NCBI GenBank assembly: GCA_027488495.1
Contig: JAIYBO010000225.1
Coordinates: 1-30,998 of the forward strand
DNA from: Bacteroidota bacterium
Lineage (GTDB): Bacteria > Bacteroidota > Bacteroidia > NS11-12g > UBA955
Direction of reading: 5' to 3'
Length of the DNA stretch: 30,998 nucleotides
Shown one piece after another: positions 16,979 through 25,834 of the stretch (its first letter is position 1; each line of letters begins with the position of its first letter). Below the pieces are notes generated by a model that saw nothing but the letters and a program-made list of their open reading frames with translations, was not told the DNA's origin and did no database searches. Both the position numbers and the translations under genes were made by a program.

Positions 16979-17578
16979 TTACGGTACGTTGATGATTTTG
17001 TGGGTTTGGATACAAATACGCCAACGCGGATTGTCTTTCACAAATTGAATCATTTTGGGCATCATCACATCGCGCTTTTCCCATTCAGATTGCAGCAACA
17101 AAGCACAGGTATCGTTGCAGGTTTCCGCCCATTGCTCGGCCCATTTAAAATCAGAATCATTAAACACAATGACCTTCAATTCGTTGGCTCTTTGCATTTC
17201 TTCGATCACCGGCTGTTTGAATTTTTTGGGTGAAATACAAACCCAATCATACCCGCCCCTTAATGGATAGGCCGCCGACGTTTCTACATGTACTTTATAT
17301 CCTTTCTGATGCAAAGCATCCACGATTTCAGTACAATCATACATCGCTGGTTCTCCCCCTGTAATCACCACAATTTCTGCCGGTGTTTGATATACCCAGT
17401 CACAAATTTCTGTGGCCGTGTGAGTAGGAAATCCCTCCGTGGGCCAACTTTCTTTCACATCGCACCAAACGCAACCCACATCGCAGCCCGCCAGCCTCAC
17501 AAAATAAGCCGCCCGACCCGCATGTACACCCTCGCCCTGGATGGTGTAAAAATGTTCCATCACAGGATAATGCATCAT
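16979..17578 (-). CDS. queE: 7-carboxy-7-deazaguanine synthase (radical SAM)
   Basis: A 199-residue radical SAM protein. Its cluster motif is C32-DVG-C36-VW-C39 near the N-terminus, preceded by the QueE-typical EHFYTIQGEGVHAGRAAYFVRLAGC and followed by TGGEPAMYD (SAM-binding GGE), ETSAAYPL and a C-terminal segment CIQTHKIINVP. QueE contracts carboxy-tetrahydropterin to 7-carboxy-7-deazaguanine, an early step in making queuosine for tRNA wobble positions. Length is normal. The ATG overlaps the folD stop by four bases, so it is translated from the folD transcript. The other queuosine genes (queC, queD) are not in the window. Confidence 0.93.
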   Translation of the reverse strand: MMHYPVMEHFYTIQGEGVHAGRAAYFVRLAGCDVGCVWCDVKESWPTEGFPTHTATEICDWVYQTPAEIVVITGGEPAMYDCTEIVDALHQKGYKVHVETSAAYPLRGGYDWVCISPKKFKQPVIEEMQRANELKVIVFNDSDFKWAEQWAETCNDTCALLLQSEWEKRDVMMPKMIQFVKDNPRWRICIQTHKIINVP

Positions 17579-18459
17579 GCAAATTTGGCCTTGTACACTT
17601 CCAATGTATTCATCATCAAACCCGTAATGGTCATCGGACCAACACCTTTTGGCACGGGTGTAATCGCACTTACTTTGTCTAAAACCGCGTCGTAATCCAC
17701 ATCACCGCGCAAACGCCATCCACTCTTTCTAGAAGCATCATCCACACGCGTGGTCCCTACATCAATAATCACTGCGCCGTCCTTCACCATATCCGCAGTC
17801 ACAAATCCTGGCTTACCCAAGGCAACAACCAAAATATCCGCCATGCGGGTAAAGCTCGCCAAATCCTTAGTTCTGCTGTGACACAAAGTCACCGTAGCAT
17901 TTCCATAAGGCGCCGCCGCAGACAACAACATACTCATCGGTCTTCCAACAATATTGCTTCTTCCCACAACTACCACATGCTTCCCAGATGCATCGATACC
18001 ATAATGTTTCATCAACAATGTAATCCCATATGGCGTTGCCGGCTTCACACCTGCTTCATCGCCCTTGGCCAATTTCCCCATGTTGATATCATGAAAACCG
18101 TCTACATCCTTTCCGGGCAAAATCGCCTGTGTTACCTTTTCTTCAGAAATGTGTTTTGGCAATGGCAATTGCACGATCAATCCGTCGATGGTCTCATCCT
18201 GGTTGATTTTTTCAATTTCCTTCAACAACGCTTCTTCGGTAATGTCCGCCGCAAATCGCCTTACATCACCCGCAAATCCCACCTCGTCACAGGCCGTTTT
18301 CTTCGCACCTACATAGGTTTGACTTGCTCCGTCTTCGCCCACCAAAATAGCCACCAAACCCGGCGCCCTATGTCCTTTCGATACAAAAGCTTTCACCTCC
18401 TCGGCGATTTGAACTCGAATTGATGCGGCAGCGATACTACCATCCAAAATTGTTGCCAT
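17575..18459 (-). CDS. folD: Bifunctional methylenetetrahydrofolate dehydrogenase / methenyltetrahydrofolate cyclohydrolase
   Basis: A 294-residue protein starting MATILDG. It shows the active-site TYVGAKK with catalytic Lys53, the conserved DGLIVQLPLPKHI, PGKDVDGFHDINMGKL, the nucleotide-binding VVVGRSNIVGRPMS, and the C-terminal PVPKGVGPMTI. It interconverts 5,10-methylene-THF and 10-formyl-THF through 5,10-methenyl-THF, feeding purine and formyl-Met synthesis. An in-frame ATG lies ten codons upstream, but a -7 box at 18467-18474 falls between the two and family members begin at MATILDG, so 18459 is chosen. queE overlaps its 3' end by four bases. Confidence 0.97.
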   Translation of the reverse strand: MATILDGSIAAASIRVQIAEEVKAFVSKGHRAPGLVAILVGEDGASQTYVGAKKTACDEVGFAGDVRRFAADITEEALLKEIEKINQDETIDGLIVQLPLPKHISEEKVTQAILPGKDVDGFHDINMGKLAKGDEAGVKPATPYGITLLMKHYGIDASGKHVVVVGRSNIVGRPMSMLLSAAAPYGNATVTLCHSRTKDLASFTRMADILVVALGKPGFVTADMVKDGAVIIDVGTTRVDDASRKSGWRLRGDVDYDAVLDKVSAITPVPKGVGPMTITGLMMNTLEVYKAKFA

Positions 18460-18466
18460 AATTCTA

Positions 18467-18474
18467 CAAAAATA
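18467..18474 (-). promoter_or_regulatory. -7 box of folD-queE
   Basis: On the minus strand this reads TATTTTTG, an exact TAnnTTTG, seven bases before the folD ATG. It lies in the 74-base gap after mutS2 and makes folD-queE a separate unit. Confidence 0.45.
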
Positions 18475-18533
18475 CTCGCTATCTCGCAAAGTCTATCAAC
18501 TCCTTGCAGAATTCGCAAGCGTTCAAAAAAGAT

Positions 18534-21071
18534 TTATAATAATTGCACCACCAAAGCCCCATCGCCACCCTCTGCCTCCGACTCGTGGTGATAGCTTCTC
18601 ACAAAATTCACCGTTTTCAACAAAGTCTTCAACCCTTTTCGAAGAATCCCATCGCCCCTTCCGTGCACAATCTTCAATTGTTGATGCCCCAAAGAATACC
18701 CTTCCTCCAACCAAACCAACACCTTTTGTGTGGCTTCCTCCATCCGCTGTCCCCGCACATCCAAGCTCGTTTTGTAGTTCGATTGACGCTCCACCCACTG
18801 ATACCCGCCCGTTTGTCCGGTCTTGTGCGATTTCCCGCCCACCTTGTTTTTGGATAGCATCAATTCCGAAATGGGCACCCACATTTTTATCACACCAAAA
18901 GCCACCCAAGCCTTGTCTTTTTTCACTTCCAACACTTCCCCTTGCGCTTCTGTCACCTGACTTTTCACCAAAGCTCCTGGCACCAGTTGCTTACTCGAAG
19001 CGATGGCCACAACATCCGATTCTACGGAAACTTGATTCCCCAGCACTTTACTACCTTGAGCATTCTCTGTCCCTTCCACGCCTTGTTTTCCGCCCAACAC
19101 TTTGCCTTGAACCGATTTGCCCTTTTTCACCACACCGCCCTCAAAATTCACCGCGCCCCGAAGGCCCTCTGGCTTCCCAGCCCCCACGATGGCACCTGAA
19201 TCCACGGCGGCCTTATAAGCACCCAACTTTTGTCGAGCCTTTAACGTAGCCTCCTTTTGAGCACCGTGCTCACGAATGGCTCTAATGGTATTCTCAATTT
19301 GTTGATTGGTATCTGCCAACAACTTTTTGGCTTCCTCTCTGGCTGCAGATAAATATTCTTGTCGCTTACCCTGTAATTTGTCTTTCAACTGCTGATACGA
19401 TGCCGTTAACTCCTCCAAATGTTGCAGTTTTCCATCATATGATTTCACCTGTTGCAACAGTTGCTGATTCTGCCTTTCTAGCTCCAACATCAAATCCTCG
19501 GTTTTGCCCATTTGCTTTCCCGCCAAAGTTTTGATACGATCAATCCAAATGCCATCGAAACCGGTTTTGCGCATCAATTCTAAAGCGAACGACGATCCCG
19601 GCTTGCCTACAATCAACTGATACATGGGCTTCAATGCCGCAGCATCATAAGCCATACTGGCCTGAACCACCTCCGAATATCCCATCCCCCATTCCCGCAA
19701 TTGCGAAAAGTGAGTGGTTGCAATCACAAAAGCGCCTTGCTCCAGCAATCGCTCCAACACCGCCTGGGCAATGGGTGCACCAAAGCGAGGATCCGTGCCC
19801 GCACCAATTTCATCCATACCAATGAATGCCTTATCTGAAGCGTGATCCAACAAATTTTTCAAGTGATGCAAATGCGCACTGAACGTACTCAGACCCTGCT
19901 GTATGTCTTGACCATCGCCACAATCGATACCCAGATAATTGAAAATCCCAAACCTACTCTCTGGATCCGCCGTAACAAACAAGCCACATTGCACCATATA
20001 CTGCATCAACAAAGCCGTTTTCAACACCACCGATTTTCCACCGGCATTGGGACCGCTCACCACCATGATGCGCTGCTCATTCAATACCAACGAAAGCGGA
20101 ATTGCCTCCTTCTTTTGTTGCTTCAACTCTCTGCGTAAAACCGGATGAAACGCACGCCTCAATGTCATTTGGGGCTCCGGACTCACTTTGGGTCTCTCTG
20201 CCTTTTCCGACATACACCAATCCCATTTGGCCAACGCAAAATCCACACTCACCAATCGCTGCATCATGTGTTCCAAGGCCGTTTGATGGGGATACAATTC
20301 GGCGGTAATCAATCGCAAAATCCGCTCTCTTTCACGCCTTCGCTCTGCGAACAACTCCTTCAGGCGATTGTTCATCTCCAACATTTGGGTGGGCTCCACG
20401 TACAATACCTTGCCCGTTGCCGATATGTCTTTCACAAATCCTTGAACCCTCCGTTTGAATTCAGCCACCACAGGAATCACCAAACGCTCCTCTCGCACCG
20501 TCACATCCGTTTCTGCCGTAAAGCCTTGGGCCTTCCAATCGCGAAAAATGCCCCGCATCACATTCCTTGCCTCACCCTCTAATCGCTGAATCTCCTGTGA
20601 AATTTTCGCATATTGCGGGGTGGCCCTCACCGCAATCTGTCCGAAATCATCCAAAACCCTACCAATACCAGCAATCACCGGCTTCACCGCATCTTCCAAT
20701 GGCAACAAAGCAGCCAGTAAGGAGAGGTCCGTTGGACGAAGTTGCACTGTGGTTGAGAGTTTTTGGTATGCGAGCACCGTGGCCAAAATGGCCGAAAGCG
20801 CTTCTTCTTCTAGGTAGAAATTTTCAATACCTAGGTGTTGTAAGTGGTCAGTGATATCGGTCCCAGAAAAATTGAGCGCACTGGGCGTAGATTCGTTGAG
20901 CTGATGAATTTGATCCAACAAATCCAGCTGTTGCACCACCGCCTCAAATGTGGTTTGCATTTCCCAAGATTCTGCCAACACCCAAGTTGATGGGTATTTA
21001 CACCGCGATACTATGGCTTTGCGAATTTCATCGAAGCCAACAACACGTTCAAAATCGAATGGATATTTCAC
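18534..21071 (-). CDS. mutS2: MutS2-family ATPase with C-terminal Smr domain
   Basis: An 845-residue protein, longer than the roughly 785 residues of the Bacillus protein. It lacks the mismatch-reading domain of MutS. A core domain contains LVIPVVAEFKRRVQGFV and KVLYVEPTQMLEMNNRL. The ATPase has Walker A GPNAGGKS (340-347) and Walker B MDEIGAGTD near 415. A long coiled coil follows, then a small beta domain (LVPGALV...GEVLEV...MWVPISEL, about 696-740) and the Smr nuclease-like domain with LDVR (770-773) and HGRG (803-806). Family members suppress recombination or split collided ribosomes. Residues 622-695 form a Gly/Lys/Val-rich insertion between coiled coil and beta domain. The ATG overlaps the upstream lipoprotein gene by four bases. 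Confidence 0.95.
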   Translation of the reverse strand: MKYPFDFERVVGFDEIRKAIVSRCKYPSTWVLAESWEMQTTFEAVVQQLDLLDQIHQLNESTPSALNFSGTDITDHLQHLGIENFYLEEEALSAILATVLAYQKLSTTVQLRPTDLSLLAALLPLEDAVKPVIAGIGRVLDDFGQIAVRATPQYAKISQEIQRLEGEARNVMRGIFRDWKAQGFTAETDVTVREERLVIPVVAEFKRRVQGFVKDISATGKVLYVEPTQMLEMNNRLKELFAERRRERERILRLITAELYPHQTALEHMMQRLVSVDFALAKWDWCMSEKAERPKVSPEPQMTLRRAFHPVLRRELKQQKKEAIPLSLVLNEQRIMVVSGPNAGGKSVVLKTALLMQYMVQCGLFVTADPESRFGIFNYLGIDCGDGQDIQQGLSTFSAHLHHLKNLLDHASDKAFIGMDEIGAGTDPRFGAPIAQAVLERLLEQGAFVIATTHFSQLREWGMGYSEVVQASMAYDAAALKPMYQLIVGKPGSSFALELMRKTGFDGIWIDRIKTLAGKQMGKTEDLMLELERQNQQLLQQVKSYDGKLQHLEELTASYQQLKDKLQGKRQEYLSAAREEAKKLLADTNQQIENTIRAIREHGAQKEATLKARQKLGAYKAAVDSGAIVGAGKPEGLRGAVNFEGGVVKKGKSVQGKVLGGKQGVEGTENAQGSKVLGNQVSVESDVVAIASSKQLVPGALVKSQVTEAQGEVLEVKKDKAWVAFGVIKMWVPISELMLSKNKVGGKSHKTGQTGGYQWVERQSNYKTSLDVRGQRMEEATQKVLVWLEEGYSLGHQQLKIVHGRGDGILRKGLKTLLKTVNFVRSYHHESEAEGGDGALVVQLL

Positions 21072-21421
21072 CGCTTGCCCTTTCTAGCGTTCAACTCAGA
21101 CATTTGCATTTGGGTAATGACTTTTTCCATCAACAAACTGAATTCTTCGGGTTGCGATTTCAAACGAAGCAACTCAGCCTTGAAATCGGCATAAGGCACT
21201 CCGTGTTTTTTGCATACAAATTGATAATGCGAATCCCACAAAGAATCGGGCAAAACCGCATAATTATAGTGAATTTGATTTCCCGCTTCCAACAGCATCA
21301 CATCGCACATCAACGGAATCATCTTGGATTCGCTCAATGCCGGCTTCTGGGCGCACGACACCCAAAGCAAGGCTACGCCCAAACACAACATCCAACCGAA
21401 TCGAAAAATTCCTTTTTTCAC
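21068..21421 (-). CDS. DUF4296-type lipoprotein
   Basis: A 117-residue predicted lipoprotein. The signal MKKGIFRFGWMLCLGVALLW ends in a lipobox VSC^A with the lipidated Cys at residue 23. The mature part is mostly helical and carries MIPLMCDVMLLEAG and DSLWDSHYQFVCKKHGV, which fit the DUF4296 family of Bacteroidota; its function is unknown. The start is GTG (21419-21421), supported by a -7 box seven bases upstream and by the signal peptide beginning right there. The gene overlaps mutS2 by four bases, so the two are co-transcribed. Confidence 0.8.
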   Translation of the reverse strand: MKKGIFRFGWMLCLGVALLWVSCAQKPALSESKMIPLMCDVMLLEAGNQIHYNYAVLPDSLWDSHYQFVCKKHGVPYADFKAELLRLKSQPEEFSLLMEKVITQMQMSELNARKGKR

Positions 21422-21428
21422 AGAATTA

Positions 21429-21436
21429 CAAAATTA
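21429..21436 (-). promoter_or_regulatory. -7 box of the DUF4296-mutS2 unit
   Basis: On the minus strand this reads TAATTTTG, an exact TAnnTTTG, seven bases before the GTG start. The divergent YggS gene has a one-mismatch box TAATTTCG at 21452-21459. Confidence 0.45.
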
Positions 21437-21482
21437 CAACAATCCCAGCGGTAATTTCGCAGTCAATCTATCGGATTGCCCC

Positions 21483-22151
21483 ATGAACCCAGACACACGC
21501 ATTGCCAACAACATCGCCAAAATCAAAGAGCAACTACCCCAACACTGTAGACTCATTGTGGTGAGCAAATACCGCAGCCTTGAAGAAATCCAAGGGGCCT
21601 ACAATGCCCACCATCGCGATTTCGCAGAAAACCGGGTTCAACCCCTTTTGGAAAGGGCGGAAGCATTGCCAAGCGACATCCATTGGCATTTGATTGGCCA
21701 TTTACAAACCAACAAAGTAAAGTTCATCGTGCCGTTCATCGCCATGATCCATTCTGTTGATAGCATCAAATTGCTGCAAGAAATCAATAAAGAAGCGGAG
21801 AAAAACCATCGGGTAATCCCCTGTTTGATCCAATTGCATGTGGCTCAAGAAGAAACCAAATTTGGCATCGAACCGCAACAAGCCATGGATTTTTTCAACG
21901 AAATCGCCACGCTGTCATTGAAAAACATCGAAATACACGGACTGATGGCCATGGCCAGTTTCACTGAAGACCAACAGCAGATTGCCTCTGAATTCCAACA
22001 AGTACAAGAAACTTTCAATAAAATCAAGCAGGCTCACTTTCCAAACGATTCTCGATTCTCTGAGTTATCGATTGGCATGAGTTCCGACTACCCCATCGCC
22101 ATAGAAAACGGCTCTACGATGATCCGAATTGGCAGCGCCGTGTTCGCTTAG
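21483..22151 (+). CDS. YggS/PROSC-type pyridoxal phosphate homeostasis protein
   Basis: A 222-residue alanine-racemase-fold protein without the racemase C-terminal domain. The PLP lysine is K29 in LIVVSKYR. Other family blocks are FAENRVQPLLERAE, WHLIGHLQTNKVKF, HSVDSIKLLQEIN, EETKFGI and the phosphate-binding C-terminal LSIGMSSDYPIAIENGSTMI followed by RIGSAVF. These proteins carry PLP and keep free PLP and amino-acid pools balanced; no enzymatic activity is established. The ATG at 21483 is chosen because homologues start there, although the open frame extends upstream. The gene ends tail to tail with dnaN, with stop codons overlapping (22148-22151). Confidence 0.95.
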   Translation: MNPDTRIANNIAKIKEQLPQHCRLIVVSKYRSLEEIQGAYNAHHRDFAENRVQPLLERAEALPSDIHWHLIGHLQTNKVKFIVPFIAMIHSVDSIKLLQEINKEAEKNHRVIPCLIQLHVAQEETKFGIEPQQAMDFFNEIATLSLKNIEIHGLMAMASFTEDQQQIASEFQQVQETFNKIKQAHFPNDSRFSELSIGMSSDYPIAIENGSTMIRIGSAVFA

Positions 22152-23269
22152 TAATTGTTTAGCATCATGGGCATGATGAGCATGGTAATGTCTTCATCGC
22201 GCTCATTTTCATTTGGAATCACCAAACCTGCACGGTTCGGGGCCGACAAACGCAATTGCACTTGATCGCCATCCAAAGTACTCAACATCTCTTTCAAGAA
22301 TTTGGCATTGAATCCAATTTCCATGTCGTTGCCTTCAAACTCACAAGGAATTCTCTCTACCGCTTCATTGGCCATTTCGATGTCTTCAGCACTGATTGTG
22401 AGCTCATTGCCAATCACCTTGAAACGAACTTGGTAAGTGGTTTTGCTTGCGAAAATGCTGATACGATTGATTGAGCTCAACAAAGCCATGCGAGAAATGG
22501 TGATCACATTGGGGTTTTCCTGGGGAATGACCGCAGCGTAATCGGGGTATTTTTCATCGAGTAAACGACAAATCAAACGGGTTTCACCGAACGTGAAATA
22601 CACATTGGAGCGGTTGTAATCAACCACCACTGGCGTTTCATCATTGGGAAGGGCCGTTTTCAATAAATTCAAAGGCTTTTTAGGAATCAAAATGCTATCC
22701 TCAACGCCAGTATTCACATCTTTACGGGTCAAACGAACCAATTTATTGGCATCCGTTGCCACAAAATTCACCGAGTTGTTTTTCATTTCAACGTACAAAC
22801 CGGTGAGGTTCAAACGCAACTCATCAGATCCAGCAGCGAAAAGGGTTTTGCTGATCGAACGCAACAAAATGTTTGCAGCGATGGCAAAGCTTCCGTCGGC
22901 GTTGGTCTCTGGCAAAGCAGGGAAATCCACACCGTCCTGACCCGCCATTTTGTATCTACCGTTGCTGTTAACAACCTCAATACCAAATGTTTGAGGATCA
23001 ATATTGAAAGTCACAGGCTGATCGGGCAAAGAACGCAGAATGTCGATCACCATCTTACTGGGCACCGCCACTTTCATACTCTCTTTGCACTCCACTTGCA
23101 TACTGGTGGTCATGCTGGTTTCCAAATCGGTACTGTATATCCTTAACTGGTTGTCGCTGATGTCGAACAAGAAATTTTCCAAAATTGGAATGATGGGTTT
23201 CGACATGATCGCTCCGTTAACGGTTAACAGATGCTGTAAGAGGTCGCTAGATGGCGCTATGAAATTCAT
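22148..23269 (-). CDS. dnaN: DNA polymerase III sliding clamp (beta subunit)
   Basis: A 373-residue protein of normal clamp length. It begins MNFIAPSSDLLQHLLTVNGAI and has the three-domain pattern with FLFDISDNQLRIYSTDLETS, the central FVATDANKLVRL, and the C-terminal MLSTLDGDQVQLRLSAPNRA ending MLIMPMML. The clamp encircles DNA and tethers the replicative polymerase. dnaA and the origin are not nearby, so the gene is outside the dnaA-dnaN arrangement seen in many bacteria. A -7 box at 23305-23312 gives a leader of roughly 30 bases. The division gene lies upstream on the same strand across 91 bases. Confidence 0.97.
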   Translation of the reverse strand: MNFIAPSSDLLQHLLTVNGAIMSKPIIPILENFLFDISDNQLRIYSTDLETSMTTSMQVECKESMKVAVPSKMVIDILRSLPDQPVTFNIDPQTFGIEVVNSNGRYKMAGQDGVDFPALPETNADGSFAIAANILLRSISKTLFAAGSDELRLNLTGLYVEMKNNSVNFVATDANKLVRLTRKDVNTGVEDSILIPKKPLNLLKTALPNDETPVVVDYNRSNVYFTFGETRLICRLLDEKYPDYAAVIPQENPNVITISRMALLSSINRISIFASKTTYQVRFKVIGNELTISAEDIEMANEAVERIPCEFEGNDMEIGFNAKFLKEMLSTLDGDQVQLRLSAPNRAGLVIPNENERDEDITMLIMPMMLNNY

Positions 23270-23304
23270 AATTTATTCGGAGTTGTTATATTTTTCCTTG
23301 GATA

Positions 23305-23312
23305 CAAACTTA
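23305..23312 (-). promoter_or_regulatory. -7 box of dnaN
   Basis: On the minus strand this reads TAAGTTTG, an exact TAnnTTTG, 35 bases before the dnaN ATG. The 91-base gap to the division gene shows nothing else I recognise. Confidence 0.4.
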
Positions 23313-23360
23313 TTTCATCTTCCGCAACAGAAATACACATTGTTGCTTCTTTTATGAACA

Positions 23361-23666
23361 CTATTCACCTTTGTCCTCCACTTTCTCTTCTTCCACAATC
23401 ACAAACACGTCTTCGTTGTCTTTTTTCATCAAATACTTTTCCCGGGCGAAGCGCTGCAAATTGCGATCGTTACCAAACAAATACTTCTTTTGTTGATCCA
23501 AAACAGCGATGGCCTTTTTGTGTTCTTCGATGTTCTCTTCCAATGCGCTGATTTCCTGGGCGATTTTGTATCGATAAAACAAATTGTTCATATCAAAAAA
23601 CGCCATCCAAATGGCAAAAAAGCCAAACAAGATGTAATAGCGGAACCGAAACAAAGGATGAAGCAT
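23361..23666 (-). CDS. FtsB/DivIC-like septum formation initiator
   Basis: A 101-residue bitopic membrane protein. One N-terminal membrane span (about 9-27, YYILFGFFAIWMAFFDM) is followed by a heptad-rich coiled coil (EISALEENIEEHKKAIAVLD) and the family's typical end of the coil (LQRFAREKYLMKKDNEDVFVI), then an acidic tail. Members recruit and activate the septal peptidoglycan synthase FtsW-FtsI. The open frame continues upstream, but residues before MLHPLFRFRYY resemble nothing and overlap the divergent importer gene, so ATG 23666 is taken. dnaN lies downstream. Confidence 0.88.
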   Translation of the reverse strand: MLHPLFRFRYYILFGFFAIWMAFFDMNNLFYRYKIAQEISALEENIEEHKKAIAVLDQQKKYLFGNDRNLQRFAREKYLMKKDNEDVFVIVEEEKVEDKGE

Positions 23667-23753
23667 AACACAACAAATTTGCGAGTTTTTTTGAATTCTC
23701 CAAACCAAACTTTGTGTAGCTGTGCGATTATTTGTACTATTTTCGAACGCCCC

Positions 23754-24875
23754 ATGAAACGCCCCGCCAATACCCCAACAATTACGGCCATTTTGATGGC
23801 GTTGTGCTTTTTTGTGGGATGTAAAAACAACCCCAACAATCACGATCCAAAGGGTGTGGTGTGGATAACGAATGCCCAAGCAATGTTGTTTCGGGTGGGC
23901 TACAACCAAACCGATAGTTTCCTAGAGGTCTATAACGACCCCAAATCTAAACAATTGCTGGGCGCTTTCTTCTGGGGAAAATCTTCAACGGTTAAAGGGT
24001 ATCAAAAAATTCAATTCCGAAACAAAATTGTGAGTTTATCGGCCATACATACCGGAATGTTGGCAGAGCTCGGACAAGCAAAATCAATCGTTGGCGTAGA
24101 ATCCCAAAAGTACATCGCCCACCCAGCGCTTTATCAATCATCGGCCCTGAAAGCCATGACAGAACTCGCCCCCAACGGCCCCATCATCCCCGAAAAACTC
24201 GCAAACCTGCAACCCAAACTCCTCATTGGGTATGTTTTCAATATCCAAGAAAAAAACACCATAGAACGCATCGCAAAAAATCACTTTCCTGTGGTTTGGG
24301 CCAACAATCACCTAGAACCCCACCCACTTGGAAGGGCCGAATGGATCGTGGCCATGGGATGGCTGTTGGGAAAATCCAAAGAAAGTACCGCCCTCTTTCA
24401 GCAAATCGCCAAAGAATACAACGAAATCTCACAAAAAGCCCAGCACACGCCCAAACCCACCGTGATGATGAACATCCCCTACAATGGACAATGGTTCGTA
24501 CCACAGGGTCAATCCTACATGACGCAGTTCATTCTCGATGCCGGCGGAGACCCCATCACCATCCAAGGCGAAGGCAGCGGAAGCAACATGGTGGGATTAG
24601 AAAAAGCGTTACAGGCCATGAAACAGGCCGACGTTTGGATCAATACAGACCTCTGCAATACGCAACGATGCTTGAAAGACATGGAACCTCGGGTTGAAAA
24701 CATCAAAGCATTGAAAAACAACCGGGTGTATCACTTCAACAAGAAAATCAACCCCAATGGCAGCAATCCGTATTGGGATATGGGTTGCATTTATCCAAAC
24801 TTGCTGCTTCGCGATATTTACAACATCGTTCACAACACCCCTGAATCACTCTACTTTTACGATCTTTGCCCCTGA
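23754..24875 (+). CDS. Substrate-binding lipoprotein of an iron-siderophore/cobalamin-type ABC importer
   Basis: A 373-residue predicted lipoprotein. The signal ends in the lipobox FFVGC, with Cys at 23. It follows the class III binding-protein plan (BtuF/FepB/FhuD): an N-lobe with IVSLSAIHTGMLAELGQAKS and VGVESQKYI, a linking helix near ANNHLEPHPLGRAEWIVAMG, and a C-lobe with LDAGGDPITIQGEGSGSNMV and VYHFNKKINPNGSNPYWDMG. The ligand cannot be told from sequence; heme, siderophore or B12 are the usual options. A one-mismatch -7 box TATTTTCG at 23738-23745 sits eight bases before the ATG. The stop overlaps the permease ATG by one base (TGATG). The open frame upstream of 23754 is discarded because it has no signal peptide. 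Confidence 0.9.
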   Translation: MKRPANTPTITAILMALCFFVGCKNNPNNHDPKGVVWITNAQAMLFRVGYNQTDSFLEVYNDPKSKQLLGAFFWGKSSTVKGYQKIQFRNKIVSLSAIHTGMLAELGQAKSIVGVESQKYIAHPALYQSSALKAMTELAPNGPIIPEKLANLQPKLLIGYVFNIQEKNTIERIAKNHFPVVWANNHLEPHPLGRAEWIVAMGWLLGKSKESTALFQQIAKEYNEISQKAQHTPKPTVMMNIPYNGQWFVPQGQSYMTQFILDAGGDPITIQGEGSGSNMVGLEKALQAMKQADVWINTDLCNTQRCLKDMEPRVENIKALKNNRVYHFNKKINPNGSNPYWDMGCIYPNLLLRDIYNIVHNTPESLYFYDLCP

Positions 24876-25834
24876 TGCAGCGCAAACAATACATATTATT
24901 GGCCACATTGGCTTTGGCGGCGTTGCTGTTGGTGGATCTGTGGCCCAACGACCTCTCGCTGAAGGCATTTTGGGGTAGCGAGATATTCATCGAATTGAGA
25001 TTGCCCCGTGTGATCAGCGCCATGATTGGGGGGATCGCATTGGGTTGGAGCGGATTGATGATGCAGACCTTGTTCCGAAATCCACTGGCAGGTCCGTTTT
25101 TAATTGGAATCACACCCGGCGCCACCTTCGGTGTCGCCTTAACCACCTACCTGGGAAGTAGCCTTGGCCTCAATGAAGCCCTCAGCCACATGGCCATACA
25201 ACCCCTCGCTGCGCTCGGGGGCGCCTTTCTGGTCTTGGGCATACAATTGGCCCTGCACAAAAAACTCACCCAAATGCACTCCCTGCTGTTGGTTGGATTG
25301 GTCCTAGGATATTTCTTTGGTGCCGCCGTAGACATCATCACCCAAACCGCCCAAGCCCAGCAAGTCAAACAATTTGTGATGTGGGGCATGGGTAGCTTCG
25401 ACCGTGTATTGTTGCAAGAACTCATCCCTTTGGGTCTAACAACCCTTGCTGGCGGACTGATCCTCATCTATCATAAACACACATTCAACACCTATTTACT
25501 GGGAGATATCCATGTTGAAAGCGCCGGAAAATCGGCCAAATCAATCCGCACTTGGCTCATCCTAGGCAGCGCGAGCATGGCCGCGGTGGTGACCGCCTTT
25601 TGCGGACCCATATCCTTCGTGGGACTCATCGCACCGCACATCTCACGGAAGATCAACGGCTCAGAATCACATCAAAAAAACATTTTCACCACGGCAATCA
25701 CAGGCGCATCGCTCACTCTGGCCGCCGATATCATAGCCAACAACGCCATACCAAATAGCACCCTACCCGTTAACGCAATCCTTTCCATCATTGGCGCACC
25801 GCTGGTGATATGGATGCTGGCGAGGAAGCCCTGA
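24875..25834 (+). CDS. FecCD/BtuC-family ABC importer permease
   Basis: A 319-residue polytopic membrane protein, slightly shorter than typical members (about 330-350). Family blocks are LRLPRVISAMIGGIALGWSG, MMQTLFRNPLAGPFLIGITPGA, MWGMGSFDRV, and the cytoplasmic coupling region FCGPISFVGLIAPHISRKI, then LTLAADIIA and the C-terminal LPVNAILSIIGAPLVIWML. I count about eight to ten hydrophobic helices. It would form the membrane channel for the lipoprotein encoded just upstream. No ATP-binding subunit follows; the next gene is convergent. ATG 24875 is chosen (TGATG overlap); a TTG three codons earlier is possible. Confidence 0.94.
   Translation: MQRKQYILLATLALAALLLVDLWPNDLSLKAFWGSEIFIELRLPRVISAMIGGIALGWSGLMMQTLFRNPLAGPFLIGITPGATFGVALTTYLGSSLGLNEALSHMAIQPLAALGGAFLVLGIQLALHKKLTQMHSLLLVGLVLGYFFGAAVDIITQTAQAQQVKQFVMWGMGSFDRVLLQELIPLGLTTLAGGLILIYHKHTFNTYLLGDIHVESAGKSAKSIRTWLILGSASMAAVVTAFCGPISFVGLIAPHISRKINGSESHQKNIFTTAITGASLTLAADIIANNAIPNSTLPVNAILSIIGAPLVIWMLARKP

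Noticed and set aside
16979..18459. folD-queE as a possible dedicated folate-queuosine system
   Set aside because: The two genes overlap, but both are ordinary housekeeping genes and no further pathway genes are present.
23490..23753. N-terminal extension of the importer lipoprotein frame
   Set aside because: It is antisense to the division gene and would place the clear lipoprotein signal inside the protein; ATG 23754 is the start.
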